Origin: an uncultured Eubacteriales bacterium
GTDB lineage: Bacteria > Bacillota > Clostridia > Monoglobales > Monoglobaceae
DNA: 5,034 nucleotides
Assembly: GCA_905198865.1 (NCBI GenBank)
Contig: CAJKEB010000087.1
Location: forward strand, 1-5,034
Direction: 5' to 3'
A program made the translations under genes and the position numbers. The notes beneath the pieces were generated by a model, which saw nothing but the letters and a program-made list of their open reading frames with translations, was not told where the DNA came from and did no database searches. Shown in pieces: positions 1 through 5,034 of the stretch. The first letter of the stretch is position 1; each line of letters begins with the position of its first letter.

Positions 1-13
1 AATTTAGATTTTT

Positions 14-34
14 AAACCTTTTCCTAAAAGGTTT
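14..34. other. Small perfect hairpin, function unknown
   Basis: AAACCTTTT (14-22) and AAAAGGTTT (26-34) form a perfect 9-bp inverted repeat around a CCT loop. Neither side has a T run placed as a terminator needs: the plus strand continues GTGCTCG, and the minus strand continues with A-rich sequence. It may be a terminator for something outside the window, or part of an intergenic repeat that resembles the right-hand end of the window. Confidence 0.45.
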
Positions 35-70
35 GTGCTCGTCAAACTATAATTTATATTACAAACTCAA

Positions 71-100
71 GGGCTGATACGTATATAAACGCATCAGCCC
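71..100 (-). terminator. Probable Rho-independent terminator of the pectate lyase gene
   Basis: A 12-bp stem with one internal A-C mismatch (outer arms GGGCTGAT and ATCAGCCC, inner arms CGT and ACG) encloses a 6-nt loop. It begins 22 nt after the TAA stop at 125-123. On the minus strand the stem is followed by TTGAGTTTGTAATAT, which is moderately T-rich. The plus-strand side is less T-rich. The position just after the stop supports a terminator role; the imperfect T tract lowers confidence. Confidence 0.72.
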
Positions 101-122
101 GATTGTTCATATCATACTACTT

Positions 123-3100
123 TTATAAACTGAAAGCTCTGCTGAGCGAAACAAGATTATCGAATCCGCTCCATATAAACAACTTGACTTTTTCTCCGTC
201 AGACGCAGCAAAGTTTTCAATTTCATAGACACCTTCACCGATTACCGGAGTATCACATACTGCAAAATCTGTCATGAAGCCGTCAGAGCTGTACTTTACA
301 ACGATAAGTCTGCCTTCAGGCGGTACAGCTTCTGTTCCGGTATACTCAACTGCTGCACTTATTTTCGGTGTGCTGCCCGATTCTTCGGCTGAGGCAGATG
401 CTATATTATATTCAAGATTTTCTCCTGAATACACAATTCCGTAATATCCCGTGTTTCCGTCAGAATAAATCTTTACTGGTTCACCGGCTGTAACAACCAT
501 TTCAAGAATCGGCGGATTTGCAGCTTCGCTTGCTGTATTGACAAGCGTCAGCGTGCTTGTATTTGTTCCCTGTGATATTGTAAGCTTTGCGTCTTTTGTG
601 CTACTTCCGCTTCTTGCGTAAACAGTAACCTTTCCGGCTTCCGCAGGTATGAACGTAAACACCTTATCCGACGCGCTGCCTGCGCCTCCGCTCTTTAACT
701 GCCACGTACCCTCAAAGCCGTCCTCAAAGGTCTTTGATGACGACTGATACTGATCTTCCAAAGTTCCTGAAGTTTTAAACGTAAGACCGCCAAACTTCTC
801 TGCTGTGATTGAAGTGCTTGTTATACTGTAACGCTGGTTGCCCTTTGTGTCTGTTCCTCCCGCAGGGAAATACTGAGTATGAGGATGCTTTGATTCACCT
901 TCAGTTACAGTAAACGGTTCTTCGCCAAAATTCCATACCGTATTAGCTTCAGCTTTGATAACCGGCGCGGTTGTCGGCTTTGGCGTAGCTGTCGGAGCAT
1001 TCGGGTCAACCGTCGGAACAGGCTCAACCGTAGGTCTTGGCTGCGGCACTTCTCCTTCAGTTGAAGGATAGCTGCCCGCAGATGTATAGGTGGTCACAAT
1101 TGTCGATTTGTATTCCTGAAGAGCTTTTCCAAGAACCGGGTCGCGGTCATAAAGCAAATCATCTACCTCGTCATTGAACTCATGACGGAAATCTCCGCCC
1201 TCTATTCTGCCTGCATATGTTTGTACTTCAAATGCAACATTTTCAACGGGATCAGGAGTATAACTGTACATAGTTGCCGCTGTATCGAAGTTGCTGTAGC
1301 TTGAACCGCCGGCTTTGGATACAACCTCTGCGGGAACCTCTTCGTTTCTGGACGAAGCTTTGTATGCGTCAAACTCTATCGGGTCATCATCATATCCTAC
1401 CACATCATGGCTCTGACTGCCGCTTATATACATATTGTTAAATTCCTTAACAACACCTCCGTTCTCACCCGAGAAGGTGCCTTCATTTGTTCCGGCAACA
1501 TCGCTGCCCTGCATTGATGTCAGAATAGGATATTTTACGTTTCTAAACACGTTGGCTTCAACAAATATGCTGCTGCCTGTCGTTGAGCCTACGCCGTATT
1601 TTGAATTACCATCGTAATAGTTGTTGTAAACGTGAACTTGATCTCCTCTTACTCTCGGATGACGTGAGTCTGAATGGTCAAACCAGTTATGGTGATATGT
1701 TATATGATAGCCCATGTACGAATCATCTTTCATGCCGCACAGCGAGGATTTTCCGCTGTCCCAGAAATGATTATATGAGAATGTACAATAATCCGAGCCG
1801 GACTTTACATCGAGCGAACCGTCGCCCTTCTTCTGGTCTCCGCCTCTGTCCTGACCATAGAAGATGTCACAGTTATGAACCCAGCAGTTGTAATTCTTTG
1901 TATCAAGAGAAATACCATCATCGTAGAATTCCATAACGGCAATATTTCTGACCTCAACATTTGTAGCCTCTCTTAAGAGCAAAGACCAATGATATGTTGT
2001 TGCATCGTCACCGATACCCTCAAGAGTTATGTTCTCACAGCTCTTGAGCTGAACATATCCGCTGCTGTTTTTACCCTCCGGACTCTCCACCTGACCTATC
2101 ATACGTATAACAAGCGGTGTTGTTTCGGCGCCGTTCTTTTCGCGCAGTGCTAGAATATTCACAAGCCCGGTAGCCTCTGTTGCCTTGCCCGACACCATAA
2201 CGGTATGCGTTACTGTTTCCTTATTGCTGTCGTCAATATATAAAACCTGAGCGCCGTCTTTTAATGAACCATCGTTCTTATAAGCGCCTATTCCTTCGCT
2301 ATTATAGTTCGGCGAGCTTGGATTAAAAGCAAATCCCTCTCTTTTGTGCGGGGTTACCGTCAGAGTGTTCGTTTCGATATAATCCGTTTCAGAACCGCCG
2401 ATAACAGCTGCAACCTTCATCTGATACTCGCCTGCCGGAAGTCCGACAGCGTCCGCACGATAATAGCTGCCGTAATAACGCACAAGCTGGTCGTCGAGCT
2501 TTGTATATTCACCGCCTGCTGCCGGCTTTACATACACGTTGTACTTGTCTACCGGCGCAGCATTTTTCCATGTTACATATGTGCTTTCCAACCAGCCTTT
2601 TGCAGTGACAATCTCAATCGCTGACGGCGGCGGTTCCAAAGGTGTTACGCTTACTGTATTTGAATCCACGCTGCCGTAACTGTTTTTTGCTGTAATTTTA
2701 TATGTATATTCCGTTCCGTTTGTAAGATTTTTATCCTCATAACTGAGTGCAGTAAGATTTTCAGCAATTACCTGTTCATCGCGATAAACGTCGTATGACT
2801 TCGCATATCTTGCCGATGTCCAGTAAAGCGCAGCCGCTTTATCCTTTGACGTACCGGACACGGTAAATTCTCCCGGTGCCTCGGTTGGTTCAAACGGCGT
2901 TGCCGTAACAGTCTTATTCGTAGAACCGGCGCTGTTCACCGCTTCCAGCTTAAATGAATACTCGGTTCCGTTTGTAAGACCTGCAACAACATAGCTTGTT
3001 TCAGTCAGTCCGGAATCAACCAACACACCGTCCACGTAGACGCTGTATGTTTCCGCTCCCGGAACCGGGTTCCATGTGAGCGAAACCATACCGTCTCCGG

Positions 3101-3713
3101 CCTCTGCCGTTAATTCAGAGATTTCCGACGGAGGCAGTTCCGAACCTGTTCCTCTGTATTCATATGGTGTTATTACTATTGCATAAAGCTCTGTACGGTT
3201 TGTTCCAGTTGAAGTATCAACAATAGTATACTTTCCGCCTGTCTCTGACTTATATGCAATAGCGGAAATTTCCGTATTTTTGTTTTCCGTATTTGATTCG
3301 GTTGCAACCACACTTCCGCTTTCGTCCGAAATTGTCATGGAAATATCCTTGCCGCTACCTCCGAAATCAGTACCTCTGTAATATTCTACAACTGTCTCAC
3401 CCGCTTCCAGTGTTACGGTTACAGAAATCTTTTTAGTACGCACTGTCTTTGACACTGTAACATACTGGCCTCCGGGAGTTGTAATTGTATTTCTCTCTAT
3501 GTCAGCCAGGCTTCCGGCTTCACCGGCAGAATACGCAACCGCACCGTCGAAGAGTGTATCACCCTTGTAGCTTGGCACTGCTGTCAAGTCAGAAATGTTA
3601 TAAATTTTCTCGGTATCAACAGCGCTTACGCCTGTGATAACAAAACCTGTAAACAGCACAGCGATCATTGCTGCCGCCAGCAAAAGCGAAATACCCTTTT
3701 TTGCTGTTCTCAG
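123..3713 (-). CDS. Secreted multi-domain pectate lyase (PL1) with three FN3 domains
   Basis: This gene encodes an exported Ca2+-dependent lyase expected to cleave polygalacturonate (pectate) by beta-elimination outside the cell. Residues are counted from the CTG at 3713 (1196 aa). Order: signal peptide 1-31 (basic RTAKKG, hydrophobic core, cleavage after VSA); beta-rich module about 32-188; FN3 domains about 194-274, 279-359 and a divergent one 363-456; PL1 beta-helix about 457-875; Pro/Thr linker 885-920; second beta-rich module about 922-1107; C-terminal domain 1113-1196. PL1 signatures seen are DGSLDVKSGSDY (D631, D635, K637), HHNWFDH (H674-H675) and SRHPRVRG followed by VHVYNNYY. By analogy with Erwinia PelC, R684 of the R-x-P-x-x-R motif is the likely catalytic base, and D631 and D635 are Ca2+ ligands. 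The catalytic domain looks intact. There is no LPXTG, SLH or dockerin module. The start is not ATG: CTG fits the ribosome binding site and gives a basic N-region, while TTG at 3683 would lose it. Endo or exo action cannot be told from sequence. Confidence 0.94.
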   Translation of the reverse strand: MRTAKKGISLLLAAAMIAVLFTGFVITGVSAVDTEKIYNISDLTAVPSYKGDTLFDGAVAYSAGEAGSLADIERNTITTPGGQYVTVSKTVRTKKISVTVTLEAGETVVEYYRGTDFGGSGKDISMTISDESGSVVATESNTENKNTEISAIAYKSETGGKYTIVDTSTGTNRTELYAIVITPYEYRGTGSELPPSEISELTAEAGDGMVSLTWNPVPGAETYSVYVDGVLVDSGLTETSYVVAGLTNGTEYSFKLEAVNSAGSTNKTVTATPFEPTEAPGEFTVSGTSKDKAAALYWTSARYAKSYDVYRDEQVIAENLTALSYEDKNLTNGTEYTYKITAKNSYGSVDSNTVSVTPLEPPPSAIEIVTAKGWLESTYVTWKNAAPVDKYNVYVKPAAGGEYTKLDDQLVRYYGSYYRADAVGLPAGEYQMKVAAVIGGSETDYIETNTLTVTPHKREGFAFNPSSPNYNSEGIGAYKNDGSLKDGAQVLYIDDSNKETVTHTVMVSGKATEATGLVNILALREKNGAETTPLVIRMIGQVESPEGKNSSGYVQLKSCENITLEGIGDDATTYHWSLLLREATNVEVRNIAVMEFYDDGISLDTKNYNCWVHNCDIFYGQDRGGDQKKGDGSLDVKSGSDYCTFSYNHFWDSGKSSLCGMKDDSYMGYHITYHHNWFDHSDSRHPRVRGDQVHVYNNYYDGNSKYGVGSTTGSSIFVEANVFRNVKYPILTSMQGSDVAGTNEGTFSGENGGVVKEFNNMYISGSQSHDVVGYDDDPIEFDAYKASSRNEEVPAEVVSKAGGSSYSNFDTAATMYSYTPDPVENVAFEVQTYAGRIEGGDFRHEFNDEVDDLLYDRDPVLGKALQEYKSTIVTTYTSAGSYPSTEGEVPQPRPTVEPVPTVDPNAPTATPKPTTAPVIKAEANTVWNFGEEPFTVTEGESKHPHTQYFPAGGTDTKGNQRYSITSTSITAEKFGGLTFKTSGTLEDQYQSSSKTFEDGFEGTWQLKSGGAGSASDKVFTFIPAEAGKVTVYARSGSSTKDAKLTISQGTNTSTLTLVNTASEAANPPILEMVVTAGEPVKIYSDGNTGYYGIVYSGENLEYNIASASAEESGSTPKISAAVEYTGTEAVPPEGRLIVVKYSSDGFMTDFAVCDTPVIGEGVYEIENFAASDGEKVKLFIWSGFDNLVSLSRAFSL
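3621..3713 (-). other. Signal peptide of the pectate lyase
   Basis: The first 31 residues have a short basic N-region (R2, K5, K6), a hydrophobic core (LLLAAAMIAVLFTGFVI) and a VSA box before Val-Asp, typical of Sec-dependent signal peptidase I cleavage. There is no lipobox cysteine, so the enzyme is expected to be released or held by its own modules. This assignment depends on the upstream CTG start. Starting at TTG 3683 or at the internal ATG 3668 removes all the basic residues. Confidence 0.8.
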
Positions 3714-3719
3714 AATTGA

Positions 3720-3727
3720 CCCCCCTT
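3720..3727 (-). promoter_or_regulatory. Ribosome binding site of the pectate lyase, deciding a CTG start
   Basis: The minus strand reads AAGGGGGG, a Shine-Dalgarno-like run, followed by TCAATT and then CTG at 3713. The 6-nt spacing suits CTG. ATT at 3716 would be only 3 nt away, and TTG at 3683 is 36 nt away. No in-frame ATG lies between the upstream TAA (3752-3750) and residue 16. Confidence 0.65.
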
Positions 3728-3758
3728 GTGTATTTTTTATAAATTCTCTTTAATTTAC

Positions 3759-3810
3759 ATTATATACTATTTTAATAAAACTTTATATACTATTTTAATA
3801 AAACTTTCAA
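3759..3810 (-). promoter_or_regulatory. Probable duplicated sigma-A promoter of the pectate lyase gene
   Basis: Two overlapping -10 boxes are visible on the minus strand. The distal pair is TTGAAA (3810-3805), 17 nt, then TATAAA (3787-3782). The proximal -10 is TATAAT (3764-3759), and the sequence 17 nt before it is TATAAA, that is, the distal -10 itself. The arrangement comes from the 23-bp tandem duplication. Predicted transcripts would carry leaders of roughly 40 to 60 nt. No operator or catabolite-response element was recognised. In such AT-rich DNA some promoter-like matches arise by chance. Confidence 0.6.
3760..3807. repeat. Perfect 23-bp tandem duplication in the lyase promoter region
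   Basis: Every base from 3760 to 3784 is identical to the base 23 positions to its right (3783 to 3807), giving two complete perfect copies plus 2 bp. The unit is almost wholly A/T. It lies upstream of the lyase and covers its likely -10 and -35 positions. The lack of any mismatch suggests a recent duplication or strong constraint. Confidence 0.95.
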
Positions 3811-3831
3811 TATATTTTGAAAATTATATAT

Positions 3832-4152
3832 TCAACATACATACCTTATAACCATCTCTGCAACATACACCGCAATACACGCGGATACAGCAACAGTAAC
3901 CAGGCTTTTTCTCATATATGCAAGCATGACTGCCGCCGCCATGCCAACAGCCGCCGAGATTACACTTGAGGTTGAAAACAATATTGCCGGAAATGTCATT
4001 GCACCTAAAACTGCATAAGGCATATAGTATAAAAACGACAGAATATATCTGTTTTTAATTTTCTCTTTTATCAAGGTCAAAGGGAGCATGCGTATCAGAT
4101 ATGTAACAACAGCCATCACAGCGATGTATATCAGAATTTTAATATTATCCAT
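3832..4152 (-). CDS. azlD: AzlD-family small subunit of branched-chain amino acid exporter
   Basis: This is a 106-residue integral membrane protein with about four hydrophobic segments (roughly residues 4-24, 38-60, 62-80 and 83-103). The family partners AzlC (called BrnE with BrnF in Corynebacterium) to export branched-chain amino acids; in Bacillus subtilis AzlCD confers azaleucine resistance. Supporting features are the normal family length, the conserved-looking TYLIRMLPL near the N-terminus, and YMPYAVLGAMTFP in the second segment. The ATG at 4152 lies inside the end of azlC, giving an 8-bp overlap (ATGGATAA), with AAGGAG (4168-4163) 10 nt upstream, so translation is probably coupled. 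The family call is firm. The actual substrate is inferred from the family only. Confidence 0.93.
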   Translation of the reverse strand: MDNIKILIYIAVMAVVTYLIRMLPLTLIKEKIKNRYILSFLYYMPYAVLGAMTFPAILFSTSSVISAAVGMAAAVMLAYMRKSLVTVAVSACIAVYVAEMVIRYVC

Positions 4153-4894
4153 TTGTCTGAGGCTCCTTCCGGCTTATATCTTCCTCGGCACCGTCACTTG
4201 GTATAGGCGCCAGCAACGCCGCCGCACCGGCGCAGACAACGGTGCAGATTATAATCGCAAATCCGCTTGAAATATTATTCATAAGCGGAACCCAATAAAA
4301 TGCAGAACTGAGCAATGCCGCAGCAATTGTAACAACGAGCACCGCACGGCTATCTCTTGACGGCGGCACAACGATCGCAATAAACATGCCGTATATCGCA
4401 ATACCCAACGCGCTTCGTATTGATTCGGGCAGAATCATGCCCGACACCGCGCCGAGCAGAGTTCCGAGACTCCAGCCGATATACGGAACAGCAATAAGAC
4501 CGTACATGTATCTCGGACCTACAGAGTTTGGCTTTGTGGTTGCGACCGCAAAAATCTCATCAGTCACTCCGAACGCTATCCCCATACGATTTAGCGTATT
4601 AACACCGTCTTTGAGCTTCTGTGAAACAGAAACCGACATAAGCGCATACCGCATATTTATAACAAGCTGAGTTGCGGCAACCTCAAAGTATGAGCCTCCC
4701 GCAAGCATCAGATTAAGCCCGGCAAATTGTCCAGCCGAGGTTACGTTAGTCATTGAGATAAGCAGCGCCGCCCAGACGGGAAGTCCGCCCATAACCGCCA
4801 TTATGCCAAAAGTAAACGCCACCGATACATATCCCAAGCCAATTGGGATTCCGTCCCTCAGTCCACAGACAAACCGGTTTTCAACTCTCTCCAT
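4145..4894 (-). CDS. azlC: AzlC-family large subunit of branched-chain amino acid exporter
   Basis: This is a 249-residue polytopic membrane protein, near the usual AzlC/BrnF length. Family-like features are GLRDGIPIGLGYVSVAFTFG (11-30), the NVTSAGQFAGLNLM stretch (50-63), TQLVINMRYALMSVSVS (75-91) and FGVTDEIFAVAT (108-119). Hydrophobic segments lie at about 15-36, 38-64, 129-152, 160-178, 184-204 and 211-231. It would form the main body of the exporter with AzlD in the cytoplasmic membrane, expelling excess leucine, isoleucine, valine or analogues, probably driven by the proton gradient. The ATG at 4894 has AGGGGAG 7 nt upstream and a good promoter beyond. The C-terminus is a hydrophilic tail of about 18 residues. 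No Lrp-type regulator gene, common beside azlCD elsewhere, lies within the window. Confidence 0.94.
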   Translation of the reverse strand: MERVENRFVCGLRDGIPIGLGYVSVAFTFGIMAVMGGLPVWAALLISMTNVTSAGQFAGLNLMLAGGSYFEVAATQLVINMRYALMSVSVSQKLKDGVNTLNRMGIAFGVTDEIFAVATTKPNSVGPRYMYGLIAVPYIGWSLGTLLGAVSGMILPESIRSALGIAIYGMFIAIVVPPSRDSRAVLVVTIAAALLSSAFYWVPLMNNISSGFAIIICTVVCAGAAALLAPIPSDGAEEDISRKEPQTNG

Positions 4895-4901
4895 TTAATT
4901 A

Positions 4902-4908
4902 CTCCCCT
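4902..4908 (-). promoter_or_regulatory. Ribosome binding site of azlC
   Basis: AGGGGAG on the minus strand lies 7 nt before the ATG at 4894, a near-ideal Shine-Dalgarno site that confirms this start. Confidence 0.85.
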
Positions 4909-4933
4909 ATAATATGCACTTTAGTAATTTTAT

Positions 4934-4962
4934 ATTTTAGCACATCCGGAATATAAAGTCAA
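4934..4962 (-). promoter_or_regulatory. Extended -10 sigma-A promoter of azlCD
   Basis: On the minus strand TTGACT (4962-4957) is followed by exactly 17 nt and TAAAAT (4939-4934), with TGC directly before the -10 box, matching the extended -10 form. Transcription would begin near 4927, leaving a leader of about 33 nt that ends at a good ribosome binding site. The leader is too short for a riboswitch or T-box. The spacer carries TCCGGA, the only GC-rich patch here, but no operator can be assigned. Confidence 0.75.
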
Positions 4963-4994
4963 TTGATGTCTAAACAATATAAATTAAAGTTTAT

Positions 4995-5034
4995 ATGAGT
5001 AAACCGCAACTCGGCGGTTTAATGCGAGCATCGG
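4995..5034 (+). CDS. Possible start of a divergent gene, cut by the window edge (doubtful)
   Basis: An ATG at 4995 opens a plus-strand frame that stays open to the window end and would read MSKPQLGGLMRAS. I do not recognise a family. Against it, there is no clear Shine-Dalgarno site (only AAAG in an AT-rich stretch), no good promoter, and 13 codons carry little information. In favour, it faces away from azlC and the base composition rises at the ATG. It could equally be a non-coding repeat with a hairpin. Confidence 0.2.
   Translation, partial: MSKPQLGGLMRAS
5001..5020. other. Hairpin at the right edge, function unknown
   Basis: AAACCGC (5001-5007) and GCGGTTT (5014-5020) form a perfect 7-bp inverted repeat around a 6-nt loop. 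Neither strand continues with a T run, so it is at best a weak terminator, possibly for a minus-strand gene lying beyond the window. It could also be part of an intergenic repeat, or coding sequence of the short open frame that begins at 4995. Confidence 0.4.

Noticed and set aside
1435..2624. Open frames on the plus strand inside the lyase gene (1435-1617, 1583-1936, 2346-2624)
   Set aside because: They lie opposite a confidently identified coding sequence, have no ribosome binding sites or recognisable domains, and have low-complexity or Arg/Cys/Ser-rich translations typical of antisense shadow frames.
2640..3130. Repeated short DNA matches such as TTCCGTTTGTAAGA in two places
   Set aside because: They encode the same LTNGTEY motif in two neighbouring FN3 domains. 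This is ordinary domain repetition, not a mobile or regulatory repeat.
3811..3830. AT palindrome after azlD as a terminator
   Set aside because: The stem (ATTTT/AAAAT around one G) is too short, has no workable loop and is purely A/T, so it would not stop transcription reliably.
4088..4670. Open frames on the plus strand opposite azlC and azlD (4088-4270 and 4386-4670)
   Set aside because: They are antisense to well-supported membrane protein genes and their translations show no family features.
4895..4933. Riboswitch or T-box leader upstream of azlC
   Set aside because: The predicted leader is only about 33 nt, with no stem, no T-box motif and no attenuator.
1..5034. CRISPR array, insertion sequence, tRNA or rRNA genes
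   Set aside because: No spaced direct repeats, transposase-like frame, or tRNA or rRNA signature was seen on either strand.

Overview
The window carries three complete genes, all on the minus strand, separated by very AT-rich gaps. In transcription order (right to left) they are an azlC-azlD pair (4894-3832), which encodes a two-subunit branched-chain amino acid exporter, and then one large gene (about 3713-123) for a secreted multi-domain pectate lyase of polysaccharide lyase family 1. The organism looks like a fermentative Firmicute of the Clostridia. The reasons are the AT-rich intergenic DNA around moderate-GC genes, sigma-A type promoters, strong Shine-Dalgarno sites, a Pro/Thr linker and clostridial-style accessory modules. 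A pectin-degrading gut member such as Monoglobus or a relative is plausible, but this is an inference from style and not an identification.

Layout: 1-122 is downstream of the lyase and holds its probable terminator (71-100) plus a small hairpin (14-34). 123-3713 is the lyase. 3714-3831 is its promoter and leader region, with a perfect 23-bp tandem duplication (3760-3807) whose period equals the distance from a -35 to a -10 box. 3832-4894 is azlD and azlC, overlapping by 8 bp. 4895-5034 holds a good extended -10 promoter for azlC, an AT-rich segment that resembles 44-60 in inverted orientation, and a hairpin at 5001-5020.

The lyase would be exported, bind plant cell-wall material through its accessory modules, and cleave polygalacturonate by Ca2+-dependent beta-elimination. 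AzlC and AzlD would sit in the cytoplasmic membrane and export leucine, isoleucine, valine or related compounds. No functional link between the two units is evident. They share direction and no strong terminator is visible between them, so read-through is possible.

No wholly new system is evident. The points most worth a second look are the non-AUG start of the lyase, the duplicated promoter, the pair of related-looking N- and C-terminal modules in the lyase, and the repeat-plus-hairpin resemblance between the two ends of the window.
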